Shown piece after piece: positions 47,742 through 57,151 of a stretch of 64,000 nt of DNA (its first letter is position 1; every line of letters starts with the position of its first letter). Origin of the DNA: Stieleria sp. JC731 (GTDB lineage: Bacteria; Planctomycetota; Planctomycetia; Pirellulales; Pirellulaceae); assembly GCF_020966635.1 (NCBI RefSeq), contig NZ_JAJKFQ010000029.1:62001-126000 (forward strand), in the 5' to 3' direction. Both the position numbers and the translations under genes were made by a program. A model generated the notes under the pieces. That model saw only the letters and a list, made by a program, of their open reading frames with translations. It was not told where the DNA came from and ran no database searches.

Positions 47742-47900
47742 GGTTCGCGATAGCGACGGTTCATGTACTCCAGACTGCAGGCTGAGCCTGCAAAACATCG
47801 TGCGACAAGGCGGAGCCTTGTCACAAGGTGGATGTGAAGGCAACTCGTCGCAAGGCTCCCGCCTTGCGACGCACTGCAACGCAGGCTCCGCCCGCCAACA
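47742..47900 (+). repeat. REP palindrome cluster, left of the RAYT gene
   Basis: A partial unit of the array described at 48566-49240. The tail sequence (47742-47771) is followed from 47772 by the hairpins GCAGGC/GCCTGC, GACAAGGC-GGA-GCCTTGTC and TCGCAAGGC-TCCC-GCCTTGCGA. The unit is broken off where the transposase gene's upstream region begins. Confidence 0.8.
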
Positions 47901-47993
47901 CCGAAAATATTCGACAAGACATCAAACCCTTACCGCCTGCTAAAATCGATTGCCGCAATCCTTGGACTTCACATTGCCCAACAGAGTTCAATC

Positions 47994-48527
47994 ATGGGAC
48001 GTGACCGCTACCGATTTGGTGAAGATGGATTTCCCCATTTTATGACAAGCACCAGTGTCGCCTGGCTCCCCGTGTTCTGTAATCCCTCGTTCGCAGAGGT
48101 CATCTTTGACAGCTGGAGATTTCTACAACGGATGCGTCAAATCAAGATTATCGCGTTCGTTTTGATGGAGAACCATCTCCATTGGATCGCGTCAGGCCCA
48201 AAACTAGCTCAACGAGTCAAAGAATTTAAATCGTACACGGCCCGAACAATCCTCAATCTGATGATGCAAAAAAAGTACTCGACACTCCTGAGTGAATTGA
48301 AGTACTTCAAGCAAGCAAAACGGAAGGATCAAGAATTTCAGTTTTGGCAGGAAGGCTGCCATCCTAAGCTGATCGAAGATGAAACCGTGATGCGGCAAAA
48401 GATCGAGTACATCCACAATAACCCGTTGCGACGTGGCTACGTTGAGGACCCAATTCATTGGCGATACTCCAGTGCGAGGTGCTACGCACGTAAAACAGGC
48501 CTGCTTGAAGTTTGTACCGATTGGTAG
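47994..48527 (+). CDS. REP-associated tyrosine transposase (RAYT, Y1 family)
   Basis: 177 residues; a single-strand DNA endonuclease/transposase of the HUH Y1 type. The HUH pair is His61-Leu-His63 in FVLMENHLHWI. The likely nucleophilic tyrosine is Tyr139 in QKIEYIHNNPLRRGYV, a segment characteristic of RAYT/transposase_17 proteins. The N-terminus (PHFMTSTSVAWLPVFCNP) also fits. RAYTs bind REP hairpins and are thought to disperse them, and here the gene lies between REP palindrome clusters of one family. It is intact with no frameshift and has no second transposition gene. Start ATG at 47994. Confidence 0.92.
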   Translation: MGRDRYRFGEDGFPHFMTSTSVAWLPVFCNPSFAEVIFDSWRFLQRMRQIKIIAFVLMENHLHWIASGPKLAQRVKEFKSYTARTILNLMMQKKYSTLLSELKYFKQAKRKDQEFQFWQEGCHPKLIEDETVMRQKIEYIHNNPLRRGYVEDPIHWRYSSARCYARKTGLLEVCTDW

Positions 48528-48565
48528 CGAAGATTCGTTTGGCAGAAAAGTTTGTAGTATTGCAG

Positions 48566-49240
48566 CGGATTGGCAGGCAGAGCCTGCAAGACATTGTGTG
48601 ACAAGGCAGAGCCTTGTCACAAGGTGGATGCGAAGCTATCTCGTCGCAAGGCTCCCGCCTTGCGACGCACTGCAAATCAGGCTCCGCCTGCCGATAAACT
48701 CAACCGCGGCTAACGCCGTTGCGGCTCAATGAGCTCATGCTTCCTGAGCCGATTCACAATAGCGGCGGTTGACGCGTTCCAGACTGCAGGCAGAGCCTGC
48801 AAGACATTGTGTGACAAGGCGGAGCCTTGTCACAAGATGAATGCGAAGCTATCTCGTCGCAAAGGCTCCCGCCTTGCGACGCACTGCAAAGCAGGCTCCC
48901 GCCTGCCGATACACTCAACCGCGGCTAACGCCGTTGCGGCTCAATGAGATCATGCTTCCTGAGCCGATTCACAATAGCGACGGATGATGCGATCCAGACT
49001 GCAGGCTGAGCCTGCAAAACATCGTGCGACAAGGCGGAGCCTTGTCACAAGGTGAATGCGAAGCCAACTCGTCGCAAGGCTCCTGCCTTGCGACGCACTG
49101 CAAAGCAGGCTCCGCCTGCCGATACAGTCAACCGCGGCCAACGCCGTTGCGGCTCAATGAGATCGCGCTTCTTGAGCCGATTCGCGATAGCGACGGCTGA
49201 TGCGATCCAGACTGCAGGCAGAGCCTTTTCACAAGGAGCT
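48566..49240 (+). repeat. ~214-bp tandem array of REP palindromes
   Basis: Units start at about 48566, 48781 and 48996 (lengths 215, 215, 213), with a truncated fourth at 49209-49240. Each unit has five hairpins: GCAGGCAGAGCCTGC, TGACAAGGC-GGA-GCCTTGTCA, TCGCAAGGC-TCCC-GCCTTGCGA, GCAGGC-TCC-GCCTGC, and an AACCGCGGCTAACGCCGTTGCGG-type element, then a shared spacer with GAGCCGATTC. The last copy is fused to the treZ 3' end by an internal deletion. Confidence 0.9.
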
Positions 49241-49247
49241 TTCAACG

Positions 49248-51029
49248 CTACACAAAAACGATCGCGTGGTTCGCTTGCAACTTGCCGTCATAGTCTCCGC
49301 CGAGACTGTTCGCAATAACGTCTCCGGCCACATCAAATCTGAACTCCGACGGCCCTTCAGCTTCACTCGATAGACGAACGGCCAAAGAAAGCTGCTGATC
49401 GTCTTGGACATAGCGAATGACGAAACACCGATTCGTTTCATCAATTTGGACCTCGATATTTTTATCTGCCAGCAATCCACTCGCACGATACTGCTTCCGC
49501 AGTTGGATCAACTTTCGATACCAAGTGAGCGTTTCGCTGTTCCCTTCGCTTGAGGCACCAATTTTCGCACTGAGAAACGCTTCTGGGTCGGTTGGCAAGA
49601 CGCCCGCGTCCCAGTCGTGTTGCGGGTACTCACGACGCCTGCCTTCGACAACCGCTTGGCGTAGATGCTCGTCCCCAAAGTCGACGAAAAAGCAGAACGG
49701 TGCTTCACAAGCGAACTCCTCACCCATGAACAACATCGGAATCGCCGGTGACAAGATCATCAGTGCGGCAGCAGCACGATGCGCTTCGTGAGAAGCCAAA
49801 CGATGTAGACGAACGCCGAGAGGATGGTTTCCGATGAAGTCATGGTTTTGGATGGAGTACACCAAACCATGAGTGTCCACGCGTGAATCCAGTTCCTTGC
49901 GTCCACGCTGCTTCCGCAACGTCCCTTCAAACACATAGCCATACTTCAGTGTTTGCGTCAGGTCGTCCATGGCCCGATACTCACGGTGAGTCAACTGCTC
50001 TCCGGGTCGCAACATTGCAAACGTGCTATGGAGAAAATCATCGCACCACATCGCGTCAAACCCAACACCACCGGAACTGCGTTTGACCAACATCTCAGGA
50101 TCGTAAACGTTCGATTCAGCAATCAATAAAGCTGACCTTCCCGTTTCGTCAGACCACTGCTTAATCGCGTCAGACATTTCTGCCACGACGTGTGGATCAC
50201 GATCATCCGCCATGCAGTGGATCGCATCGACTCGCAGACCATCGAGATGAAACTCTTCCAACCAATAGATCGCGTTGGCAATGAAATATCGGCGCACTTC
50301 ATCACCCACCTTGGGATCATCAAAGTTGGGTGCTTCGCCCCAGACGGTTCGGTGCTTGGATGAAAAGTACGGGCCAAAGTCATTGAGATAGTTGCCTTCG
50401 GGTCCGACATGGTTGTAGACAACATCTAGCAAAACCGCCAAGCCTGCCGTGTGAGCCGCGTCCACGAAACGGCGAAAATCATCCGGTGTTCCGTAAGCAT
50501 CCGCTGGGGCAAAAAAACTGACGCCGTCATAACCCCAATTCCAACGCCCCGCCGAAGCAGCGACCGGCATCCACTCGATCGCCGTCACGCCAAGGTCAAC
50601 CAATTCGGGCAATCGATCGATTGCAGCTTGAAAGGTTCCTCCCGCAGTCAGCGCGCCGGTGTGGGCTTCATAGATGACCAAGTCATCGCGATCGACGTCG
50701 GCCCAATTCGCATCCGTCCAATCAAAAGATGAGTCGATGACTTCACTCGGGCCATGAACGCCTTCAGGTTGAAACCTTGATGCTGGATCTGGTCGCCGAG
50801 GCCCTCCGTCGATGCGGTAGCAATAGCGTGCCCCCGCAGCAACGCCCTTGATCGTGACAGAAAAGTATCCGTCCGCGTTTCCTTGCATCGGTTCACTGGG
50901 ACCATCAATGATTTCGACGACGACCTCTTTAGCCTTTGGAGCCCAGACGCGAAAGGTTGTCGATTCACCATGGGGTCGTGCCCCCAAGAAGCGATGCAAC
51001 TGGGTAATCGGTCGGTCCGTGACGTTCAT
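49248..51029 (-). CDS. treZ: Malto-oligosyltrehalose trehalohydrolase (TreZ)
   Basis: 593 residues, the family's normal length; GH13 family, EC 3.2.1.141. It releases trehalose from maltooligosyl-trehalose. An N-terminal beta-sandwich (FRVWAPKAKEVVVEI, ~20-100) precedes the (beta/alpha)8 barrel. The TreZ-type first motif is LVIYEAHTGALTAGGTF, the nucleophile is Asp268 in DGLRVDAIH, the acid/base is Glu305 in LLIAESNVYD, and the transition-state stabiliser is Asp397 in QNHDFIGNHPLG. The usual partner treY is not in this window. It is cytoplasmic. The stop codon sits only ~8 bp from a truncated REP unit, but the C-terminus appears complete. The minus-strand gene upstream ends 73 bp away. Confidence 0.93.
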   Translation of the reverse strand: MNVTDRPITQLHRFLGARPHGESTTFRVWAPKAKEVVVEIIDGPSEPMQGNADGYFSVTIKGVAAGARYCYRIDGGPRRPDPASRFQPEGVHGPSEVIDSSFDWTDANWADVDRDDLVIYEAHTGALTAGGTFQAAIDRLPELVDLGVTAIEWMPVAASAGRWNWGYDGVSFFAPADAYGTPDDFRRFVDAAHTAGLAVLLDVVYNHVGPEGNYLNDFGPYFSSKHRTVWGEAPNFDDPKVGDEVRRYFIANAIYWLEEFHLDGLRVDAIHCMADDRDPHVVAEMSDAIKQWSDETGRSALLIAESNVYDPEMLVKRSSGGVGFDAMWCDDFLHSTFAMLRPGEQLTHREYRAMDDLTQTLKYGYVFEGTLRKQRGRKELDSRVDTHGLVYSIQNHDFIGNHPLGVRLHRLASHEAHRAAAALMILSPAIPMLFMGEEFACEAPFCFFVDFGDEHLRQAVVEGRRREYPQHDWDAGVLPTDPEAFLSAKIGASSEGNSETLTWYRKLIQLRKQYRASGLLADKNIEVQIDETNRCFVIRYVQDDQQLSLAVRLSSEAEGPSEFRFDVAGDVIANSLGGDYDGKLQANHAIVFV

Positions 51030-51102
51030 GTTGCCTATCCGGTTAGAAATCGTTGATCAATGGAGCGATCTGCGAAGCGATGCGAATCGCGAATCGAAGG
51101 TA

Positions 51103-52170
51103 TCAACGATTTTGTTGGCGCAAGATCATTTGTTCTAGGGGACTGACCGGACGCAGTGGAGTCGAATTCTGATCGTCAATCAGCGGCGTGACTGCCCCAG
51201 CATTGTCTGCTGCCATCGCGGCGCGAACGACGTCCAGCGTTCCAGCACTAAGTTGATCGCCTGGTGGCAATTGGAAACGTCCAAGTCCACGGCCTTGGAA
51301 GTTGGTCTCTTCGATCGGGTTGGGGCTCTTCCCCGTGCGATCGATCGCGACCGATTGCAAACGCCATTCATGGACGACAAGTTCGTAACGAGGTGAAGGC
51401 GGGATGGGGATCGATACCGTTCGATGGACGATCGAACCATCTGCCGCATACGATTCGATCTCCTGAACTCGGTCTGCTCCTGCGTCACGCTGGAACTCAA
51501 CGGGAACCTGCTGCCCCGGTGCAATTCGGACTTGCTTCGCCGCACTCGAACTGCCGCGATCACTGATCGTCACACGCACCTCGCGTTGGGCGGTATTGAC
51601 GAGATTCAATGTTACTGGCGGAAGTGGAGCACGCGGAACAACCGTCGAACGAACGACAGTTGACTGGTGGTGGTAACCAGGGAAGCCAAAGCCGGATCCC
51701 GGATACACGTTCAATGACAACCCGCTGTTGATGTATCCATAAGACGGATACCCCCACGGCCCAAAGTAGCCTGGTGCATAGAATGCATGATAGGGATCGT
51801 AGAGCGGACGCGCAGGGGCACCACCTCGGTGAGGTCTTAACTGCCGCCGAGAAAACACAAACTGCGGAAAGGCATCGTCAAGGTCAGCGACCTGCATAGG
51901 ACCGTATCCCGATCGCGGGAAACGAACGATTCGGTTCATCGACGCGAGCCAATATCCGACGTAGCGACCGTTGATCGAATCGAGCGATCGATCTCGCCTG
52001 AAATAATATGAGCTCCCGTTTCGCTCGACCGCGACCAGTCGATTTCCACGGATATACACATCCGACGTGACCACACCGGATGGCTCAACCAGCGCGTAGT
52101 CCTGCGAGGAAACCAAAGTCGCTGGCAACAAGAAACCAGCGATCGCGATCAGAAAACTGAAATGACGCAT
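51103..52170 (-). CDS. Secreted protein of unknown function
   Basis: 355 residues with a signal peptide (FSFLIAIAGFLLPATLVSS). A Gly/Tyr/Pro/Phe-rich central stretch (YDPYHAFYAPGYFGPWGYPSYG, slightly shortened here, residues ~125-170) separates an N-terminal part from a C-terminal beta-sandwich-like region beginning VTLNLVNTAQREVRVTISDRG (~190-290). The latter resembles an Ig-like module. No enzyme signature or cysteine pattern is visible. It lies upstream of treZ on the same strand, with no reason to think the two act together. Confidence 0.6.
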   Translation of the reverse strand: MRHFSFLIAIAGFLLPATLVSSQDYALVEPSGVVTSDVYIRGNRLVAVERNGSSYYFRRDRSLDSINGRYVGYWLASMNRIVRFPRSGYGPMQVADLDDAFPQFVFSRRQLRPHRGGAPARPLYDPYHAFYAPGYFGPWGYPSYGYINSGLSLNVYPGSGFGFPGYHHQSTVVRSTVVPRAPLPPVTLNLVNTAQREVRVTISDRGSSSAAKQVRIAPGQQVPVEFQRDAGADRVQEIESYAADGSIVHRTVSIPIPPSPRYELVVHEWRLQSVAIDRTGKSPNPIEETNFQGRGLGRFQLPPGDQLSAGTLDVVRAAMAADNAGAVTPLIDDQNSTPLRPVSPLEQMILRQQNR

Positions 52171-52304
52171 TTTTGGCTGCTCAGATGAAAAGTGAATGCC
52201 GATCGAGAATCGCCCGCTACTAGATCATCGTAGCGGAGGCATCAACTGTTTCGCGAGAACTGCGGAGATTTCAGTGGCTTTCTGGCAGTGGCTTTCCGGA
52301 ACAG

Positions 52305-53786
52305 CTACTCGCTTTTCGCGGTGGCGTTGAAACGCTTGGGCTTCGCCGATTCGGTGTCCATCTCGTAAGGAAGCTCCCAAATTTTTTCGCCGCTGGAATC
52401 TGCGAAATAGAGGTGACTTTCACTCAGCTTGGTTGGATCGCCATCGCCCCAAAATGCATAGAACGGATCCTTGGCATTGACCGGTCTGCGAACATAGTTG
52501 TGATTCCGCAAGCTACCTGCGGTGACCTGGCGAACTTGTGCCCATGATTGTCCTTGGTCATGACTTTGCCACATCACAACTTCGCCACCGCCATGATAAG
52601 GCTGCGGCCCGGTCGCGGCTGGCACCCACACTGTCCAAACCGAATCGCTGAGATACAGACTACCCATGTCGTAGTTGTGATCCGTTTTACAGATCACACG
52701 ATCGTGCCACTGCTGACCGTCAAATCGAACCAGCCGAAACTGCCTTGGATCGTTAGGCGGTCCAGGCTCGTGACCGCCGCTGGTCACATACAACAAGACC
52801 GGATTTCCGTCTTTGTCAAAGCTCATGTCTTTCAGATAAACATTCTGCTTTCGCCACGCATAGTCGATTACCAAAGCGGGGTTTTCAACCTCGCGAAGCG
52901 GTGTTGTTAATACGGTCCCATCAGCTGCAGTCCAAGTCTTGCCCATGTCCTTGGTTTGCGCGTAGTACACGTCCGTCCGCTGATCGACCACTCCGTTGGG
53001 GTGCCGATTGAAAAATGTCCCAACCGTTTCACCATTGCGGGCGCTTGTTTGGTAGTGACCACCACGTGAATCACCGGGTTGGCGAATCCCTGCAAGCTGT
53101 TTGTCATCGGTCCATACCACACCGTCTTCGCTGGTCTCCCAGTAAAGCTCACGCACGCCCGTGTACTTTGTGAACAGGTGCAAAAATCCTTTGCCGGGCT
53201 GGAAGTGTGGCTGTGGATAAGTCAGTTCTTCTTTCGAGATAAGGTCGAAGCCATCAATACTGTAGGGCTTCTTGCTGCGATACTTAAATCCCGGACGCGC
53301 CCTCGCGCGACCACTAACAAAAACCCATACGTAACCCTCGTCATCGATCGCCAGGCTTGGGTTGTCGTGTGGATCATCGACGCCTTGTTTGTCGTGCACG
53401 ACGACAGGCTTGGGGACTTCACCAGTTTGGTGATCAAAGTACGAAATCATGCACAGCAGATACCGATCTTTTGGACCGGTTGTGCCACCGTAAACGAAAA
53501 ATGTCTTGTCGGCTTCTTTGCTATAGATCGCCAACGGGACATGCTTGGCCGTATAAGTCCCCAGGCCGCCGGAGTATTTGTCGCCATAGGGAAACGTCGG
53601 ATTGCGGAGACGTTTTGAATAGGTTTCGCCATCGGTCCCCTTGCCATAGTACTGACCGAGCGTAAACCAGATGCCTTTGTAGCCATCAGCACGCCAAACA
53701 GCTTCTTGCGCATCCGAACGCGACTCGAGAAGCACCGAAAGCAACAGCACCAAGGAAAAACATAACCGCATCGTTGATCGCATCAT
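52305..53786 (-). CDS. Exported BNR_4-type beta-propeller protein
   Basis: 493 residues from the ATG at 53784-53786, placed just before the signal peptide (RLCFSLVLLLSVLLESRSDA); an upstream in-frame extension to 53855 is possible. The body matches the BNR_4 repeat family: YKGIWFTLGQ, DPHDNPSLAIDDEGYVWVFVSGR, HYQTSARNGETVGTFFNRHPNG, and bacterial neuraminidase-like Asp-box pieces such as DGVVWTDDKQ and DQGQSWAQV. This fold is shared with sialidase-like enzymes and with some polysaccharide lyases (PL24/PL25), so a role in algal polysaccharide breakdown is plausible but not shown. It neighbours the SDR gene on the same strand. Confidence 0.72.
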   Translation of the reverse strand: MMRSTMRLCFSLVLLLSVLLESRSDAQEAVWRADGYKGIWFTLGQYYGKGTDGETYSKRLRNPTFPYGDKYSGGLGTYTAKHVPLAIYSKEADKTFFVYGGTTGPKDRYLLCMISYFDHQTGEVPKPVVVHDKQGVDDPHDNPSLAIDDEGYVWVFVSGRARARPGFKYRSKKPYSIDGFDLISKEELTYPQPHFQPGKGFLHLFTKYTGVRELYWETSEDGVVWTDDKQLAGIRQPGDSRGGHYQTSARNGETVGTFFNRHPNGVVDQRTDVYYAQTKDMGKTWTAADGTVLTTPLREVENPALVIDYAWRKQNVYLKDMSFDKDGNPVLLYVTSGGHEPGPPNDPRQFRLVRFDGQQWHDRVICKTDHNYDMGSLYLSDSVWTVWVPAATGPQPYHGGGEVVMWQSHDQGQSWAQVRQVTAGSLRNHNYVRRPVNAKDPFYAFWGDGDPTKLSESHLYFADSSGEKIWELPYEMDTESAKPKRFNATAKSE

Positions 53787-53979
53787 CCAGCCTATTGATT
53801 CGCCCAGTTGTCGCGTTTGCGATCGTGATCTGTGACCAGCGCTTTTGATCGCCATCGACAGCCCCTCGCCTCATGGCAACCAAACACAATCGCTTGAACT
53901 CTAAGATCAATGCAGGATAGTAAACACCGCTAACGCAAGCTTGCCATTGAGCACGTCCGCTGATGGGATTCAACAAAAA

Positions 53980-54010
53980 ATCCCGGTGGCTTCCGAAAAG
54001 CAACCGGGAT
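53980..54010 (-). terminator. Rho-independent terminator of the SDR gene
   Basis: An 8-bp stem (53980-53987 with 54003-54010), with six A residues to its left (53975-53980) giving a T-run on the minus strand. It lies 32 bp beyond the SDR stop. Confidence 0.8.
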
Positions 54011-54041
54011 CTTGATTGATTCGCTAAGGCTGAAACTCGTA

Positions 54042-54854
54042 TCAGCCATCAATTGGCTGAGCCGTCTCAGCGGTTTCTTCGATACGGAACATGTCACGCC
54101 AAGGCAGCTGAATTCCGCCGTCGATCGTGAGCGTGCTGCCGGTGATGTATTCGCTGGCAGGTTGGCACAAGAAAACAACGCCGCGTCCGATTTCGGTGGG
54201 TTGGCCAAGTCGCTTCCAGGGCAACTTTTCGCCTTCACGCTGCAATGTTTCTTCAGAGAAAAATTTGCGTTCGCCGGGCGTATCAATCCAGCCGGGGTGA
54301 ATGATGTTGCAGCGAATGCGGTGCTGAGCCAATTCGATTGCCGCGGTGCGTGCCATCTGATCGTTTGCCGCTTTGGCCATGTTGTAGGCCATCGCGCCAG
54401 GCATCGCCAAATGTGCATGAGGGCTGCTGATGACGACGATGTTGCCGCCGTTGCCGCCACGAACAAGATGCTTTGCGCCAGAGCGAACGACATAGAACGC
54501 GCCCCACATGCTGACATCAATCGTCTTGCGGAATTCGTCCATGTCAGACTCAAGCATCATGTGCCGGTCGCTGTATGCGGCATTGCTCACGACGATGTCG
54601 ACTCCGCCAAGCTTCTCGACTGATTCATCGATCATCGCTTCGGCAGCAGCCTGTTCGGCCAAGTCGGCTTGGACCTTGAATGCCTCGACACCCATTGCCT
54701 TGCACTCGGCAACAACTTCATCGGCCTCTTCTGGATTGGACCGATAATTCACAGCAACGGAAGCCCCGGCTCGGGCTAATTCAAGTGCGATGCCACGTCC
54801 GATCCCTCGTGACGCGCCGCTGACGATCGCACGCTTTCCAGCTAGCTCACCCAT
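54042..54854 (-). CDS. Short-chain dehydrogenase/reductase (SDR)
   Basis: 270 residues, classical SDR. The cofactor motif is SGASRGIGRG (residues 12-21), with Asn37-Tyr38-Arg39 after beta2, which favours NADP(H). NAG is replaced by SNAA in the NNAG region. Catalytic residues are Ser143/144 in VISSPH, Tyr157 and Lys161 in YNMAK. The C-terminus ends in TLTIDGGIQLPWRDM plus a short tail. Such proteins are often annotated as glucose 1-dehydrogenase-like, but the substrate is not known. It is transcribed divergently from the BMC operon across a 550-bp gap, so a function in the same sugar pathway (for example fucose/rhamnose oxidation) is possible. That link is inference. Confidence 0.88.
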   Translation of the reverse strand: MGELAGKRAIVSGASRGIGRGIALELARAGASVAVNYRSNPEEADEVVAECKAMGVEAFKVQADLAEQAAAEAMIDESVEKLGGVDIVVSNAAYSDRHMMLESDMDEFRKTIDVSMWGAFYVVRSGAKHLVRGGNGGNIVVISSPHAHLAMPGAMAYNMAKAANDQMARTAAIELAQHRIRCNIIHPGWIDTPGERKFFSEETLQREGEKLPWKRLGQPTEIGRGVVFLCQPASEYITGSTLTIDGGIQLPWRDMFRIEETAETAQPIDG

Positions 54855-55406
54855 GGTGTCTCTCTGTTTAAATCTTCTTCCAAGTAACGTCAGTCGAATA
54901 AATACGATAGGCCATGAAGAGTATCCGCAGGCAAGTCGCTAGGGAACCTCTTGGACCGTTGTTGGCAAAGAACGCAAATGGTTTGACGATCAGAATTAGC
55001 TTCCGACACAGGCCAAACCGTTTTGCAATGCATCACATGGCATGCATTGCAAACGCAGCTTCACCACTTTGATGCCAACGCATCCAAAGCCAGCCCGAAA
55101 CGCGGATGAACGACTGCGCAAACGCTGAGAAATGCTTTTGTCTCGCGTTCGCGATCTGTGTCGTGCCTGCAAATCCAACCGGCCGTCCCGGGTCAACAGG
55201 TAGCTTTTTTAGGCTCGGTGACCGATTGATCGACCGACACCCTGGCGAATGGCTGACCCAATTCGGTGAGATTATGACCTAAAACGCGCATAGAACGCAA
55301 GAAACCTTTCAAATTCTTGCAATCTTCCACCAAACCTGCTTGAATTCTATCAACGGTGGAAGGAAACTGTCATCAAGTCGTTAACTACGTAACTTAGGAA
55401 AGATTT
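54855..55406. other. Divergent intergenic region upstream of the BMC operon
   Basis: About 550 bp without a supported gene, likely containing the promoters for the SDR gene and the DeoR-led BMC operon. The last ~110 bp hold the inverted repeats described at 55297-55361. Confidence 0.6.
55297..55361 (+). promoter_or_regulatory. Inverted repeats, candidate DeoR operator
   Basis: One inverted repeat has arms 55297-55303 and 55314-55320 (GCAAGAA / TTCTTGC). A second has arms 55325-55331 and 55355-55361 (TTCCACC / GGTGGAA). Both lie 45-110 bp upstream of the DeoR GTG, where autoregulation would act. AGGAAAG at 55396-55402 is the probable ribosome binding site. Confidence 0.45.
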
Positions 55407-56264
55407 GTGGTTCGAACTGCGAACGGATCGACGCGAATAGCTCCAGAAACACGCACTTCCAGTGATGGTCGACGTGAACGGTTACGCTTGTTGATTCGGC
55501 AAACCGGGTTCTCCTCCTTGGGCGAACTTGCCGAATCGGTTTCAGTTAGCGAATCAACGGTGCGTCGCGATTTGGAATTACTGGAACAATCCGGCGATGT
55601 GCAACGCACACACGGCGGCGTGTTCTGGACGGGCGAGAGTTCAACGATCCGTGCTTTTGAAGGCCGGACCGATTCCACCTGGGCCGTCAAAGCCGCAATC
55701 GGATCGGTCGCCGCCGAGCTTGTCGAAGAGAACGACACGATTCTTCTTGACGGCGGAAGCACGACTTACGAACTGGCCAGGCGATTGGTCGGGCGCCAAT
55801 TACAGGTTGTCACCAACAGCTTGCCAGTTGCCCACCTGCTTTCCAGCAGCGATTCGATCGACTTGGTCACGATCGGAGGCTGTGTCCGCGGCCGAATGGC
55901 GGTGGCAATCGGACCGATGGCTGACGCGATGCTTCGGCAAATCAATGTTCGCTTGGCGTTCTTGTCAGTTGCCGGAATCAATGAACGTGGCTTCTTCAAC
56001 AACAACATGATGTTGGTTGAAAGCGAAAAAGCGATGCTGGCTGCGGCCGATCGCGTCTACGTCGTTGCCGACAGCACCAAGTTTGGCAAAGTCAGCTTGT
56101 CCCATTTGTGCGGTTTAGGAGACGTGCACGGGATCATCAGCGATACCGGTTTGTCATCGGCGTGGAAAAACCGGATCGAAGAAGCTGGCGTGGACCTAGT
56201 GTTGGCAGACCGCGACGCACACCAAGACGAATTCGAAGTCATCACAGACGACTGCCCCGAATAA
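55407..56264 (+). CDS. DeoR-family transcriptional regulator of the BMC operon
   Basis: 285 residues from a GTG with AGGAAAG just upstream. The N-terminal DeoR helix-turn-helix is clear: [50 protein letters not shown]. The C-terminal domain is the sugar-phosphate isomerase-like DeoRC fold: [29 protein letters not shown], and [12 protein letters not shown]. DeoR proteins usually repress and are relieved by a phosphorylated sugar. Here the ligand is probably fuculose- or rhamnulose-1-phosphate or a downstream product, which is inference from the operon. It ends 26 bp before PduL, in the same operon. Confidence 0.92.
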   Translation: MVRTANGSTRIAPETRTSSDGRRERLRLLIRQTGFSSLGELAESVSVSESTVRRDLELLEQSGDVQRTHGGVFWTGESSTIRAFEGRTDSTWAVKAAIGSVAAELVEENDTILLDGGSTTYELARRLVGRQLQVVTNSLPVAHLLSSSDSIDLVTIGGCVRGRMAVAIGPMADAMLRQINVRLAFLSVAGINERGFFNNNMMLVESEKAMLAAADRVYVVADSTKFGKVSLSHLCGLGDVHGIISDTGLSSAWKNRIEEAGVDLVLADRDAHQDEFEVITDDCPE

Positions 56265-56290
56265 AACCTCCTTCCCCATTTATTGGCTTA

Positions 56291-56998
56291 ATGAACGCGA
56301 TTGAATTCGATCGAGCTCACATCGAAGCTCTGGTCCGGCAAGCGATTCGCACCGGCGGACTCGGCGGCAATAATCCGCCCGGATGGGTCGATGGCAAACC
56401 GAACCTCCGCGTCAGCATCTCAGCACGCCACGTGCACCTGACCGACGAGCACGTCGAAATCCTGTTCGGCCAAGGTGCCAAACTGGAACCTGAAAAAGAC
56501 CTGTACCAAGACGGCTTCTATGCCGCGAAGCAAACCGTGATGGTCGTCGGCCCCAGACGCCGAATGCTTCCCAACGTTCGTGTGCTCGGCCCGACTCGCG
56601 GTGCCAGCCAAGTTGAATTGGCATTCACCGATTCGATCTCGCTTGGCATCGACGCACCGGTTCGTCACAGCGGACATATCGACGGAACACCAGGCTGTGT
56701 CTTGGTCGGCCCGTCCGGCAGCGTCCAACTAACCCAAGGCGTGATCCGCGCCGCTCGACACGTCCACATGAACTTCTCTGACGCCGCACACTTTGGCGTC
56801 GAAAATGGTGACATGATGCGACTGAAAATCACCAGTCATGAATGCACCACGGTTTTCGAAGACGTCCTCGTTCGCGCCGACAAAGCGGCGAAACTGGAAG
56901 TCCACATCGATACCGACGAAGGCAACGCGTGCCACCTGGACGGCGCCTCGAAAGTCGAACTGACCAAGAGCGGCTGCAGCTGCGAAGACAAACACTAG
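56291..56998 (+). CDS. pduL: PduL-type phosphotransacylase
   Basis: 235 residues. The ATG at 56291 is preferred over the upstream open frame because PduL homology begins here. It interconverts acyl-CoA and acyl-phosphate inside BMCs. Two zinc-binding HVH motifs, His47/His49 in SARHVHLT and His157/His159 in AARHVHMN, identify the family. The N-terminal ~22 residues ([15 protein letters not shown]) form an amphipathic helix like the encapsulation peptides of PduL and other cargo. The natural acyl group in this locus is expected to be lactyl rather than propionyl. A pyrimidine-rich stretch precedes the ATG in place of a Shine-Dalgarno. It is second in the operon. Confidence 0.92.
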   Translation: MNAIEFDRAHIEALVRQAIRTGGLGGNNPPGWVDGKPNLRVSISARHVHLTDEHVEILFGQGAKLEPEKDLYQDGFYAAKQTVMVVGPRRRMLPNVRVLGPTRGASQVELAFTDSISLGIDAPVRHSGHIDGTPGCVLVGPSGSVQLTQGVIRAARHVHMNFSDAAHFGVENGDMMRLKITSHECTTVFEDVLVRADKAAKLEVHIDTDEGNACHLDGASKVELTKSGCSCEDKH

Positions 56999-57151
56999 TC
57001 GACTTCGCTGCATATCCAGCCACCGGTCACCTCTCGCCCCTGCCATCACTGCGTGTGATTTGCAAAGGCGAGTCTCCAATACATCTTTCGGCTCGGCCAA
57101 CGAGCCAACGATCCCGTTAACTCTCTCCCCCTTTTATAGGCAGATTTACTC

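Noticed and set aside
48566-49240. Possible CRISPR array because of direct repeats
   Set aside because: The repeat units are ~214 bp with internal palindromes and no unique spacers, and a RAYT gene lies nearby, so they are REP elements.
56108-56290. Upstream extension of the PduL frame
   Set aside because: It lies antiphase within the DeoR gene, which is strongly supported; PduL homology starts at the ATG at 56291.
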